Source: Ferruginibacter sp. (GTDB taxonomy: Bacteria; Bacteroidota; Bacteroidia; Chitinophagales; Chitinophagaceae). Taken from it: DNA of 60,943 nt. Location: NCBI GenBank assembly GCA_025362235.1, contig JANYGZ010000030.1, positions 1 to 60,943 on the forward strand, given 5' to 3'. The notes below the pieces were generated by a model, which made no database searches, was not told the DNA's origin, and worked only from the letters and a program-made list of their open reading frames with translations. Positions 17,800 to 27,477 of this stretch are shown piece by piece. Numbering within the stretch: position 1 is the first letter of the stretch; every line of letters begins with the position of its first letter. The translations under genes were made by a program, and so were the position numbers.

Positions 17800-18447
17800 A
17801 TGCAGCGCAGAAAATTTATTCAATCGGCAGTACTTGCTTCGGTCTCACTAACAGGAATTGTTTCAGAAGCAAAAGCTTTTGAAAAAAGGTCTTTTGAAGG
17901 GGAAGATAGCCTTTATGTAATTGGACCGCTGAAAGGCTATACTCCTCAGATTGGCACCCTGGTGTCAATGTTGAATTATAACCGCAGTACTATTATTAAC
18001 GGTACAAAAGGCCTTTCTATGGCCGACCTTGATTACTTGTATGATCCTAAATCTAATACTATTGGAGCATTGATTTTACATTTGGGTGCAGTTGATAAAT
18101 ATTATCAAATGAATTCATTTGAAGGCAGGGATGATTTTACTGATAGTGAAAAAAAAGTTTGGGAGGCAGCATTAAACCTTGGTGATGAGGGACGCAAAGT
18201 AATTAAGGGACACGAACTAAACTATTATATCGACCTTATTACAGCCGTAAGGGAAAAGACATTAGCTGAATTAAAGAAAAAAGATGATGCCTGGTTACTG
18301 GCAATTGATCCCAAATTTGGTGATGGAAAAACTTCTTTCAATACTTACTGGAAATGGTTTCATGTATGTGAACACGAATCCAATCACCGAGGGCAGATTG
18401 CCTGGTTAAAGAAAAGGCTGCCAGGTGCAAAAGATAGTGGAGAATAA
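17800..18447 (+). CDS. Exported DinB-like metalloprotein
   Basis: 215 residues. The start MQRRKFIQSAVLASVSLTG is a twin-arginine-type signal. The rest forms a DinB-like four-helix bundle: LVSMLNYNRSTI, then GALILHLGAVDKYYQ with the first His, and HESNHRGQIAWLKK with the last His pair. In the DinB superfamily three such His bind a metal. Characterised relatives are thiol-dependent transferases, but the function of exported members is not known. It stands alone, with 230 bases of AT-rich sequence upstream. Confidence 0.85.
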   Translation: MQRRKFIQSAVLASVSLTGIVSEAKAFEKRSFEGEDSLYVIGPLKGYTPQIGTLVSMLNYNRSTIINGTKGLSMADLDYLYDPKSNTIGALILHLGAVDKYYQMNSFEGRDDFTDSEKKVWEAALNLGDEGRKVIKGHELNYYIDLITAVREKTLAELKKKDDAWLLAIDPKFGDGKTSFNTYWKWFHVCEHESNHRGQIAWLKKRLPGAKDSGE

Positions 18448-18534
18448 GAAAGCAGGCATGATAGATTGCTGGAAATGAATTACCCTAAAATAAAAATAAA
18501 TAATGGATTTTAAAATAAAATATTTTTAAATAAA

Positions 18535-19068
18535 TTGAAAGGAAAACTGCTTTTTTTTCTGCTGTTATTCTTTATAGGCGCAGCTGCACAAAATACAAGC
18601 CGGCCGGTAAACAATCAATTGGTGGAAGACTGGCTGGTAAAACCTGTATCCAGTAAAGCTGAAGTAATTTATAATGAATCAAAAAAAGAGATTATTTTTT
18701 CAAATGGTTTGTTTAATAGAAAATTTCGAATTTTTCCAAATGTTGTGTGCGTTGATTATAAAAATAAAATTACCGGCCAGCAGTTGCTAAGAGCCGTTTC
18801 ACCTGAAGCAAAAATTGCCATTAATGGAAAAGAATATAATGTAGGTGGCTTGTATGGTCAAAAAGAAAAAGCCTACCTGTTGCCTGAATGGTTAGATGGG
18901 TTTACAAAAAATGACAGTGATTTTATATTTGATAAGTATGAAGTAATTAATACACAGCCATTCATTAACTGGGTACCGGGTAAATGGTGGGCAACAAACA
19001 AGCAGTACCCAGGCGGAAAAAAAAATGAAATACCAGATTTTGGGTACTGCCTGGCCAGGCCATTTTAA
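18535..19068 (+). pseudogene. 5' piece of an alpha-galactosidase-like glycosidase
   Basis: The product begins with a signal peptide (KGKLLFFLLLFFIGAAAQN, from a TTG start). It then shows the N-terminal domain of large secreted alpha-galactosidase-like enzymes: FSNGLFNRKFRI, LLRAVSPEAKIAI, GGLYGQKEKAYLLPEWLDG and WVPGKWW. Real homology seems to end near 19020, where the frame slides into ...FGYCLARPF and stops. The catalytic domain, normally several hundred residues, is missing. The sequence continues in another frame as the end of an amidohydrolase, so two genes were probably joined by a deletion. Confidence 0.55.
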
Positions 19069-19681
19069 TAAACCACTGGCCATTGCAATGCATAATAATA
19101 TTGTGAAAGTTGGATTGCCAGTATGGAGTGATGATGATAAAAAATTAGCAGCAGCGGTACAAAAATTGGTAGATGCACCGAAGATAGATGAAGAAGGTAA
19201 ATCGGTTGATGGGTTAAGTAAAAAGATAGATACGGTAAAAGGATCGGTGCCTTTTAGCTGGGGTGGTGGTTCGGATGATATTGCCGATATTTCATGGAAT
19301 GTTCCCACGATTGTGTTGTGGCATCCTGCAAATATCCCCGGTACCAAAGGCCATCATTGGGCTGATGCCATTGCGATGGCCACACCCATTGCGCACAAAG
19401 GAACATTGGCTGGCGCCAAGGCAACGGCTTTAACATTGATAGATATGTTTACCAACCCTTCGATTATTGCCAATGCCAAAAACTATTTTAAAAATGTACA
19501 AACAAAAGATGTACAGTACAAACCCTTTATAACGAAAGACGATCCGCCTGCTACATTTTTAAACAAAGAGATCATGGAAAAATACAGGTCGGAGATGAAA
19601 AAATTTTATTACAATCCTGCAAAGTATAAAACGTATTTAGAGCAACTGGGTATCACTTATCCTACCCTTGAAAAGAAATGA
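19025..19681 (+). pseudogene. 3' piece of an M20/AbgB-type amidohydrolase
   Basis: 218 residues that match only the C-terminal half of AbgB-like amidohydrolases: AWPGHFNKPLAIAMHNNI, the central VPFSWGGGSDDIADISWNVPT, then PGTKGHHWADAIAMATPIAHKG. The N-terminal metal-binding part (His-x-Asp and the Glu-Glu pair) is missing. The ATG at 19025 overlaps the end of the glycosidase fragment. A deletion fusing the two genes is the simplest reading. The reading frame after the junction is intact, so a stable fragment could still be made. Confidence 0.7.
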
Positions 19682-19688
19682 TTTTTTG

Positions 19689-19723
19689 ATCAGGATGCCA
19701 CCTTTTTAAGGTGGCATCCTGAT
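19689..19723 (+). terminator. Intrinsic terminator after the amidohydrolase piece
   Basis: ATCAGGATGCCACCTT and AAGGTGGCATCCTGAT form a perfect stem of about 16 base pairs, followed by AATTTTCG. The stop codon of the amidohydrolase piece is eight bases upstream, which supports that this end of the gene is original. Confidence 0.8.
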
Positions 19724-20459
19724 AATTTTCGCCCTTGTTGGTGTTCCACTTCTCAATTTAAAAATATCAAAGAATTCCATCAGCCGCCGTTGTGTCTTTT
19801 TTGACCAACGGGTGAAGCGTTAACGAGCAAGCTATCCCAATCTGGTGCAGGAGTGCAGGCTAAACCAATGATCTGAATCAGGCGCAGAAATGAGGGGTGG
19901 TCAAAGAGCGATGGTTACTTGTGCTATGCAGTTAATCTGTTAGGCATGTGTGCTATCCCGAAGAGGTGACACCTTTTGCGGATACTTTCTCAACAATGAG
20001 GCGTCACCTCTTGTCATGACTAAGGTACTCCCCAATGTTCGTACAGAAAGTTGATTCATTTCAGATAAAGAGCTAACAAAAAATATAAAATATATCAAAA
20101 AAAATTCTGTCCAACTGGTTATTTGTTCAAATGAAGGTTTGTGTACATAATTCTGCGCCTAAATACCAGGAGGGGTTAAAAAGAACATTCCCCCAATAAA
20201 ACTACAGGCTTAAATTTCATTGTTTGTTTTATGCTGCAAACATTTCATTGATGGAAGGTATTTGTTTTTACCAAGGAAGTGAAGAGTTGTACAGCGTTTA
20301 GTTTGTGGGGTGACGAGTGCCTGCATTATTGCTTATGCGTCGCTATTGTAGTTGGATCCTTAATTTTCCATCCGGTCATCAATTAAGTACAAGCGGAACT
20401 CAAAACTAAAAGTGTTGGGTTCCGCTATTTGATATATGTTGGCCACCTGCTTATACAGC
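19724..20459. other. Gene-free stretch, 736 bases
   Basis: No gene seen. A perfect 10-base inverted repeat, AAGAGGTGAC at 19961-19970 and GTCACCTCTT at 20003-20012, encloses 32 bases and could be a hairpin or a protein site. The base composition is slightly less AT-rich than the other gaps, so this may be decayed coding sequence, but I could not recognise a family. Confidence 0.5.
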
Positions 20460-21638
20460 TTATTTTTTTGCAGGATTTATCCATCGCCTTGCAGGCACTT
20501 CAATTAAAGAATATGTACAATAAGATACCATTAAAGTGAGGGCAATAAAACCAATGCAAACTAACCATCCTGGTCCCATGCCCATTTGTGGTGGCGGCCC
20601 TGCTGTTACTTTGTTTGGGTCAGCAGGATTTAAATAAGTAATAACACTGCCAATAGTGAACAACAATGGCTGGTGTACCAGATACATGGAGAAAGACCAG
20701 TCGCCCAGTTTTTGAAAGGCCCGGCCTGCAAAAAAACGATTGATGCCAACACTTCCATATGCGCCTGCCAACAGGATAAAAGGGAAAAAACTTACTGCAA
20801 AAATATCTGCCAAACCCAGGTGCATACAAAAAAAACTACCTGCTGCCAAAGCCACCAATACGTACCCATTACCTAGTATTTTTTTTGACCAATCTATTTT
20901 ATATCCCTGGTACATCATCATACCCAACACAAAACCACAGAGGCACCTTACAAAACCAAACTGGTAACTTACGTTAATAGATAATGCTGCCGGGTTTACT
21001 TTTACAAAAGGTATTTCGGCGGGGATGGTTACTAATGGCACAAGCCAGAAAGTAATGCATAAGTAACCTGCAAAACACAACAATGCCACCAATGCTTTGC
21101 CCGCAGCACTTAACCGCATAAAGGGTTTTACCAAAAATGGAAAAACCATGTAAGCCCACCACTCCACACTGATAGACCAGGAAGCATGCACCCAGCTAAA
21201 CCAGTTGTGCAAATTCATTGACTGCAGCAACAGCAGATTGGTAAAAATAGAAAAGCCATTGTTGCTAATTTGTAAAACGGGCGATGGGGGTATGCCCAAT
21301 TTACCTGAGATGTAAAAAAAAACAATCGTGTAAACAAGCGTCACAAAATGCAACGGATATACCCTGGCAAAACGGGCAATGGTAAATTTTTTAAAAGATG
21401 GCCCTTTAACTGAAGTGGCAAATAACTCGCCGTACACATGGCACATAATAAAGCCACTTAAAATAAAAAAGAAATCCACCATCAGGTATAACCTGCTAAA
21501 GAGCAGGGAATCTTTTGTTTTTAACAGCATGTTACCACCGCCACCCAGCATTAGATCTACATGATAAATGATAGTAAGCAATGCAGCTACACCTCTTAAT
21601 GGTGTTAAGTTCGACAAGTATTTATTGGACAGAGCCAT
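20460..21638 (-). CDS. Acyltransferase 3 family membrane protein (OafA/YrhL-like)
   Basis: 392 residues with about ten membrane helices. The N-terminal LTPLRGVAALLTIIYHVDLML contains the conserved Arg and the catalytic His. Next comes FFFILSGFIMCHVYGE, and later ASWSISVEWWAYMVFPFLV, all hallmarks of the family. Members O-acylate sugars, peptidoglycan or small lipids with acyl-CoA donors. It starts 38 bases after the cupin gene on the same strand, so the two are probably co-transcribed. The substrate cannot be told. Confidence 0.92.
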   Translation of the reverse strand: MALSNKYLSNLTPLRGVAALLTIIYHVDLMLGGGGNMLLKTKDSLLFSRLYLMVDFFFILSGFIMCHVYGELFATSVKGPSFKKFTIARFARVYPLHFVTLVYTIVFFYISGKLGIPPSPVLQISNNGFSIFTNLLLLQSMNLHNWFSWVHASWSISVEWWAYMVFPFLVKPFMRLSAAGKALVALLCFAGYLCITFWLVPLVTIPAEIPFVKVNPAALSINVSYQFGFVRCLCGFVLGMMMYQGYKIDWSKKILGNGYVLVALAAGSFFCMHLGLADIFAVSFFPFILLAGAYGSVGINRFFAGRAFQKLGDWSFSMYLVHQPLLFTIGSVITYLNPADPNKVTAGPPPQMGMGPGWLVCIGFIALTLMVSYCTYSLIEVPARRWINPAKK

Positions 21639-21676
21639 TGTTTATTTATTTTTAGAAGTACTTAATTTATTTAAAG

Positions 21677-22327
21677 TTATGCAATCAATCCATACTTATC
21701 TACAATGGCCTGACGCTTCTGCGGAAACATAGTTACCCCAAATTTTTCATCATTTATGGCCATTCTTTTTGCAATGCCGGTATCCATTGGTGAAAGATTG
21801 TTCTTTACCATGTCTGGTACAATTTTTAAAAAAAATTCTTCTAAATAGTCTTCAAAATTCTGGTTAAAGTACAGGTCCATAAAACGGATTGGTTTATCGG
21901 TACCGTTAAAAAAAGTATGTTCAATACCACGTGGCCGTAAATGAATACCGCCTGCTTCCACTTCAAATAATTTTCCGTCAACCAATACGCTTGCAGTGCC
22001 TTCCAGCACATAACATATTTCATCCAGCTCTTTATGAAAATGCGGAGGAGGCCCCATTTTTTTGGGAGCCACAGCGGCTTCCACGCAGCTAAACTGATTA
22101 TTGGTTTGTGTACTGCGTACCCAGGTGCGGATGTTGATACCACCCGGCCCAGGTTGCAATATTTCTTTAGCAGGTGGCAAATAAAAGGGTTGTAACGGAC
22201 CGGCTTTTTTTGCCGGGTTGCGGGCAATTGCAGGCAAAACTATACCTGATAAACCTGCGGCGATAGTGATAGCGGCCATTTGCTGTAAAGCGTTTCTGCG
22301 GCTGTAGCCCGCTGTTAAATTTTTCAT
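21677..22327 (-). CDS. Exported cupin-domain protein
   Basis: 216 residues. A twin-arginine-like signal (SRRNALQQMAAITIAAGL, then VLPAIA) is at the start. A single cupin barrel occupies about residues 70-160: GPPPHFHKELDEICYVLEG gives the metal-binding His-x-His and Glu, and GGIHLRPRGIEHTFFN gives the second motif. Cupins include dioxygenases, isomerases and storage or sensor proteins, so the function is open. It is the first gene of a pair with the acyltransferase. Confidence 0.88.
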   Translation of the reverse strand: MKNLTAGYSRRNALQQMAAITIAAGLSGIVLPAIARNPAKKAGPLQPFYLPPAKEILQPGPGGINIRTWVRSTQTNNQFSCVEAAVAPKKMGPPPHFHKELDEICYVLEGTASVLVDGKLFEVEAGGIHLRPRGIEHTFFNGTDKPIRFMDLYFNQNFEDYLEEFFLKIVPDMVKNNLSPMDTGIAKRMAINDEKFGVTMFPQKRQAIVDKYGLIA

Positions 22328-22551
22328 TTGTTATTATTTTTTAGTTAAGTATAAATTTTGAAAAAGGTATTAATTAAATAGGGGTCACTATTAAATATAT
22401 ATTTCTGGTTTTTTATTATTGGTGAAATGATGCAAGCATATAATTGGATTTTATAAAACTTTAAATTTTATTGGCAATACGATTTTTATAAAATATTAAA
22501 ACGTGTTTTTGTTTTTAAGTAAAAGAAGTAAAAATTTATTTTACAGGTTGC

Positions 22552-23253
22552 TTAAAATAAATATATAGCAAACTTTCCACCAAACCATTGCCACCAGCCC
22601 GATAGCTGAAACTGCCAGGTAATGTGAAGCAATATTAAAACAGCCAGTGTAACAAGGTATGGTTTAAGTGAATTGCCTTTTATTTTATCGTATACAATCA
22701 GGGCTACCGCAATAATTTCTGTAAGTATCATAGAGTACATAACCCCTTGTGGAAACGACATACCGCCGTAAATAATAAAGGCTCTTCCGGTGCCGGGCCC
22801 AAGCATCAGCAGCGAAGTTGCAATCATATACCGCATGTGCGCAGGAGTATTTTTTTTATTAACCATTGCCAATATATAAAAAATGGCGAAGGCAAAAATG
22901 TCGGGTATATTTAATGCAAGGCCACCAATATTCTGTTCTTTGGGTAGTATTGCTGCATTGCGGATATATCCAATTTTGGTGACCAAGAAAATAGAAATCA
23001 AAATAAGCGGTATCTGTACATAAGAAACCTTGCCCAGCTTTTTGTGTAATTCAAACTTTTTATACCGTATTAACAAAGGCTGAACAATCAACATGGCAAA
23101 CCAGCTTAACAACATGGCACCATGAAAATGCTGTACTGTGGTAATGCCGGCAAAAGTTGGGAACAAGCCAAAATACGTTCTAAAAAAGCCTCATACTACA
23201 AAGGCTAAAATAACTGCAAAAAATACACTGAGATTTTTGTACGCTGTTTCCAT
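22552..23253 (-). pseudogene. HFHG-motif membrane protein, broken by in-frame TGA
   Basis: Starting at the ATG at 23253, the frame reads METAYKNLSVFFAVIL, then a TGA at 23193-23191, and then continues without a shift to 22552. After the stop the protein matches its paralogue at 28395-29135: GFFRTYFGLFPTFAG against GFYKTYLVKFPNFEG, then QHFHGAMLLSW against HHFHGAIMLTW, and LMLGPGTGRAFII against LILGPGLGRFLIV-like residues. TGA would be TGG (Trp) with one change. Six to seven membrane helices remain after the stop, but no ATG start is close by. I do not know the function of this family. Confidence 0.75.
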
Positions 23254-23382
23254 GTTTATTTTTTTTTGGTTGATTGAATTGTAATGATGAAACTACAGTG
23301 CATACTTTTACACACGATACACCATTACCTGAAGTAAAAAATGTTGTTGAAAGCTCTGCCTGAAAAGATGCAATACGATGCC

Positions 23383-24219
23383 TTACCGGTTGCGGGCAAT
23401 CAGTTCCAATTCTCTGCCAGGTGCTTTGTTCTCAGCAGCCAAAAAACTGTTGGGTGTTGTGCCTGAAAACTGTTTGAAATCCTTTACCAAATGTTGGTAA
23501 TCGTTGTATCCGCTGTGAACTGCAATGCTTAACCAGTCAAGGTTTGGACGCAGACTTTTTAAAAGAAAAGCGCTGTAAAAACGATTGATGCGGTTATACA
23601 ATTTCGGCGTGATTCCCATTTGTTGTATAAAGCGACGCTCAAACTGGCTAATGGATAAACAGGCATAGTCTGCCAGTTTTTCTACAGAATAACCTGCCGG
23701 ATTTTGAACCATTAATCTGCTCACTTTATCAATTGGCTGAAAATCAGTTTTTATCTTTTGTATTCTTTTCCATAAATATTGCTCAGTAATCCTGATTATA
23801 TTTTCACTGACGGGTTCGTTCACTATTTGCTCATACAGCATGCCGATTGAAGGGTTCAGGATGGCTTCTGCATCAATCCTTTCATCTGTAAATTCAGTAA
23901 GCGGGCTTTGCAAAAATTTTGACAATGCACCGGGCTGAAAATTTACCGAAAGCATCAAGAATTCTGATGACAGATTGAAATTAAAATTGGATACCTGCGA
24001 ACCATTGATTGCTATCCTGGCAAAATTATTCACCGTGCCCATAGCAGGATTTATAGCAATTACTCCACCTCTTAAATAAAAAACCAAACAATGATCTGTA
24101 TTGGCCGGAAAAGGTTTTACAGCCACCGGTGCATTTTTATCAAATACAAAATGCAGCAGAAAATAATCTTTTATAAACGGCTGCACATGAACAGACGGTT
24201 GTACAATTTTAAAAAGCAT
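23383..24219 (-). CDS. AraC-family transcriptional regulator
   Basis: 278 residues. The N-terminal domain (about 1-150) has the pattern of small cupin-like sensor domains found in Bacteroidota AraC proteins (PFPANTDHCLVFYLRGG). The C-terminal double helix-turn-helix is clear: YSVEKLADYACLSISQFERRFIQQMGITPK and LDWLSIAVHSGYNDYQHLVKDFKQFSGTTPNSF, read as two motifs. It lies between the HFHG membrane gene and an esterase gene, all on the minus strand, and probably controls this accessory cluster. Confidence 0.93.
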   Translation of the reverse strand: MLFKIVQPSVHVQPFIKDYFLLHFVFDKNAPVAVKPFPANTDHCLVFYLRGGVIAINPAMGTVNNFARIAINGSQVSNFNFNLSSEFLMLSVNFQPGALSKFLQSPLTEFTDERIDAEAILNPSIGMLYEQIVNEPVSENIIRITEQYLWKRIQKIKTDFQPIDKVSRLMVQNPAGYSVEKLADYACLSISQFERRFIQQMGITPKLYNRINRFYSAFLLKSLRPNLDWLSIAVHSGYNDYQHLVKDFKQFSGTTPNSFLAAENKAPGRELELIARNR

Positions 24220-24363
24220 AATAAAGCAGTTGTGCCTGATTTTGAAGTGCTAAAGTAGTTTGATATTTATAATAACTACTGGTAAAAAATCAGCATTTTT
24301 TATTTTGCTGTGTTATTTTTCAAAAAATGGCGTATGTATGTTGGCTGAAGTCCTCTTTTGCAT

Positions 24364-25320
24364 TCACTGCTTATTTTTAGAAAAAGAATCAGCATTGCTG
24401 AATAGAAATGCCAAAGGAATATTTAATCGCTTAGTCCACGATCTTTCGCTGTGGGCATCTCCTGGAAAAAACTTTGTCATCCAGTTTTTAGCCGTATAAC
24501 CTTTTGACAACATTAAACTATCAACCCTCTTTTGAATTGGCGGATACATTGCATCTAAAGTCTGGTCGCCACAATCAAAGTAGATTTTATGAGTTTTCGG
24601 GCCAGGAAGACGTTTATCCAGGTAAGCAATAAATGCGTCGGGGACAGGATTATTTTCTAAAGTTAACGATCCAACCCAATGGGTTGACAGGCAGGCGGCA
24701 CCGCCAAAAATTGCAGGATATTCGCAAATAGCATAGATAGAAACCAGAGCCCCCAGACTTCTTCCGCCAATAAAAGTATTTTCCCTGTTTGTATAAACGG
24801 AATATTTTTTATCAATGAAAGGCTTTAATTCATTCACTATAAATTGTAGATAACTGTCTGATTGGGGTTTGAATATTTCCCTTATTAATCCTGCTTTTTG
24901 CAATTGAGCAGTCACCGTATTTTTTTCAGCTTTTGATAAACTTTCAAATGGTTTTTGTGGGAAATAATCCGCAGCTCTAGTTTGTTCATCATTCCAGATT
25001 CCAACTACAATAAATTGTTTTGTTTTTTTGATTTTAAACAATTCCGTAGCCACATCATCCACATTCCAGGATTAATTGTTCCAGGAATACTTCGGGTCAA
25101 ACAGCATCTTTCCGTCGTGCATATACAGTACGGCATATTTAGTTGTATCTGAATAACCATCCGGTAACCAAACGTCCACATTTCTTGGTGTAACAAATTT
25201 GGATTGAAAGTTTGCTACCCTTTCAATTTTACCACTAACCACAGACGGAGTTTGACTTTTTACTTGTACAAATACGAGGTGAAATGATAGCACCAGTATT
25301 ATTTTAATACAATTTTTCAT
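24364..25320 (-). pseudogene. Secreted esterase (IroE/Fes-like), broken by in-frame TAA
   Basis: I chose the ATG at 25320, which gives the signal peptide MKNCIKIILVLSFHLVFVQV. The frame runs through RNVDVWLPDGYSD and YMHDGKMLFDPKYSWNN, hits TAA at 25074-25072, and goes on in the same frame with SWNVDDVATEL. Homologues usually have a Gln there (CAA to TAA is one change). Downstream the nucleophile elbow GGRSLGALVS is intact, as are the DCGDQTLD and GDAHSERSW segments that supply the Asp and His. The enzyme family includes siderophore and other alpha/beta-hydrolase esterases. Confidence 0.82.
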
Positions 25321-25360
25321 AAGTTTTTTAGTTGAATGAGCGATTTCTGAAAACAAGAAA

Positions 25361-25981
25361 TTATTGCTTAGCATTGGTTGATGTCGCAACACCTGCGGAT
25401 TCCTGGTACAATTTTCGACTCACCAAAAAAAGCCAACTGATATCCCATGCCAATAAAAAACGTTGTGTAAGCCCCTTGAGTGGAATAGGGCTGGCAAAGT
25501 GAACAATGAACAATACCAGGCTAATAACACCAAAAAATATAGAAGGTTTTGCAAGGCTTTTCCAATTTTCATTTTTCTTAAAATCAAAGCCCCATGTAAT
25601 CATTGAAATGGCCAGACTGATTAATGCAATCAATGCAGCTAAGGGGTGTATCAAGCCATGGGGTGTTGGCGGCACCACCGGCACATCTGTGGGGAATATT
25701 GAAAGTAACAAAAATCCGACACAAAAAATACCCAGGGTTATACTACTTTTTTTAGATGCTTTAATATTCAGTAACAATCCTGTTAACAGCAGTGCTGCTG
25801 CACTTGTAAGTGCATAACCAGCTGTCGTCATTAACCAGCTGTAATTACCAACTGCATATTCGCTTACAAAACAAGTAAGCATGTTTTTATCTGGCCTTAA
25901 AAAATGCAGGCTGCACACTATTACAAAAAACAGTATACAACCTGATAAGCTAATGAGTGCAATAGTTTTAGTATGTTTCAT
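25361..25981 (-). CDS. DUF998 membrane protein
   Basis: 206 residues with six membrane helices. The family signature is visible: VSEYAVGNYSWLMTTAGYAL after the first helix, FPTDVPVVPPTPHGLIH in the middle loop with the conserved His, and a final helix pair. DUF998 proteins are related in topology to the FAR-17a/YuaF-type membrane proteins, and their function is unknown. It lies just upstream of the esterase start (25320) on the same strand, so it is in the same likely operon. Confidence 0.85.
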   Translation of the reverse strand: MKHTKTIALISLSGCILFFVIVCSLHFLRPDKNMLTCFVSEYAVGNYSWLMTTAGYALTSAAALLLTGLLLNIKASKKSSITLGIFCVGFLLLSIFPTDVPVVPPTPHGLIHPLAALIALISLAISMITWGFDFKKNENWKSLAKPSIFFGVISLVLFIVHFASPIPLKGLTQRFLLAWDISWLFLVSRKLYQESAGVATSTNAKQ

Positions 25982-26049
25982 AAACGCTGGTTGTAGTTTT
26001 AAAAGGGAACCTCAGCAATAATCTGTTTGCCATTATTTTCAATTGCTCT

Positions 26050-26529
26050 TCATTGTTTTTTCCCCATTCCCTCCAGCTCTTCTTTTGTCGCCAGCTTGGT
26101 TCCCTGGCCGCTAACAAAGTACCATTTGCCCTTTTGCTTAATGTAGGTTTCAGTTCTTATAACGGTGATAGAAAAATCGCCGCCTGTCGTAGCAAACACT
26201 ACATCCAATATCATGTTCTTAACCGCAGCATCGCCATTGTATACTCTTAAGATATAAGTGCCGGGCCTAGGTGTAACAGATTTGAAAGTGACGCCCTTGT
26301 CTGTAAACCCCTTCTTCCATTGTTCAAAACCATAAGACACTTTTCCCTCTGGCCCAACGGCTATGTAAGCATCGTTTAAATAAGCTGTACTGTCCTGTAC
26401 CTCCGTTAATGCTTCAATAGCTTTTTTGTCATCGGGATAATTGGTAGTGTTGTATTTGCCTGTTGGAGGCACTTGTGCCATTACAATGTTTGATGAAAAG
26501 AACAAAACTATACCAGCAATAATGATCAT
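26050..26529 (-). CDS. Secreted NTF2/SnoaL-like protein, copy A
   Basis: 159 residues. The signal peptide MIIIAGIVLFFSSNIVMAQ is followed by VPPTGKYNTTNYPDDKKAIEAL, an alpha-beta NTF2-like fold (DUF4440 type), ending in ETYIKQKGKWYFVSGQGTK. About half of the residues are shared with the copy at 26926-27441, with the same VPP.GKYNTTNYP start of the mature part. An alternative ATG lies upstream, but it is one base out of frame across a run of nine A residues (26531-26550 region). No catalytic residue can be named. Confidence 0.82.
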   Translation of the reverse strand: MIIIAGIVLFFSSNIVMAQVPPTGKYNTTNYPDDKKAIEALTEVQDSTAYLNDAYIAVGPEGKVSYGFEQWKKGFTDKGVTFKSVTPRPGTYILRVYNGDAAVKNMILDVVFATTGGDFSITVIRTETYIKQKGKWYFVSGQGTKLATKEELEGMGKKQ

Positions 26530-26925
26530 TTTAATGTTGCTTTTTTTTTCATGTTATTTTATTTGTGTGTTATGGAATTTTTTTTCTCACATCGTGTTAC
26601 CGTGCTTCAGGAAAGTATTGCAACCTATCGGTAACTGCCTCTTACTGCATTGTTCATTACTCCAATACAATCAATTAGGTATTCCAAAACTTTTGTTGCT
26701 AAAGGATATAAAAGAATGCCGGCATACAACAGAATGCAAATGCAACAAAGGCAGGTAATAAAACAAAGCGTATTTCCCTTAAAGCTGTGCAGGTATTTTT
26801 TGTAGTGAATATTGCCGTTGTTCATCGCTGCAGTTTTATTGTTTAATAATTGGGTTGAAGAAAATCATCAGTCTTTATGCATCGCTTTTTTACCATTTTT
26901 TCCTTTTATAAATAATATTGCTATC
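26530..26925. other. Stretch between the two NTF2-like genes
   Basis: On the minus strand a 66-codon frame (26825-26625) starts with ATG and holds one hydrophobic segment, TLCFITCLCCICILLYAGIL. It may be a small membrane protein, but nothing supports it beyond the helix and its Cys-rich character. No clear terminator is seen. Confidence 0.3.
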
Positions 26926-27441
26926 TTAATTTTTTAGTAGTGATTTTTTCATAGATTCTTCCAGCTCTGCCTCAGTCTGCACCCGTGTGCCTTGCCCAAA
27001 TACCATATACCATTTACCCATTTGCTTTACATAGGTAGTAGACCTTATTACTTTAACCTGCAAGTCGCCCTTTGATGATGAAAACACTATATTCAATACT
27101 GCATTGCTTACGGCAGTCTTTCCATCGAAAATTCTTAGTATTTGCGTTCCTTGTACTGGCATTACCGATTTAAATTTCAGGTCGTATTTTTTAAAGGACT
27201 TTTCCTCCTGCATCCTGCCATAATATACCATCCCTTCTGCACCAACAGAAATATAATCATCGTTTAAATAAGCAGTGCTGTCCTGTATCATTCCCAAAGC
27301 TTCAATTGCCTTCCTGTCTTCAGGATAGTTGGTGGTATTGTATTTACCTGCGGGCGGCACCTGTGCTGTAATGCCGGTTGATGAAAAGAGCATAAAGATT
27401 ACTGTAATCATTACCATCTTAGCGTTGTGTTGTTGTTGCAT
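26926..27441 (-). CDS. Secreted NTF2/SnoaL-like protein, copy B
   Basis: 171 residues. Signal peptide NAKMVMITVIFMLFSSTGITAQ, then VPPAGKYNTTNYPEDRKAIEAL, almost the same as copy A. The NTF2-like core follows, with STAYLNDDYISVGAEGMVYYG and TTYVKQMGKWYMVFGQGT. The two copies arose by duplication, since both lie on the same strand within 1.5 kb. NTF2-like folds include isomerases, dehydratases and pure binding proteins. It may be transcribed together with the metallo-hydrolase gene upstream. Confidence 0.84.
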   Translation of the reverse strand: MQQQHNAKMVMITVIFMLFSSTGITAQVPPAGKYNTTNYPEDRKAIEALGMIQDSTAYLNDDYISVGAEGMVYYGRMQEEKSFKKYDLKFKSVMPVQGTQILRIFDGKTAVSNAVLNIVFSSSKGDLQVKVIRSTTYVKQMGKWYMVFGQGTRVQTEAELEESMKKSLLKN

Positions 27442-27477
27442 ATTTTGTTGGTTTGAATAATTATAAATAAGGTTCCG

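Noticed and set aside
18535..19681. A single bifunctional fusion protein
   Set aside because: The two pieces are in different frames and each lacks its catalytic core, so a functional fusion is not possible.
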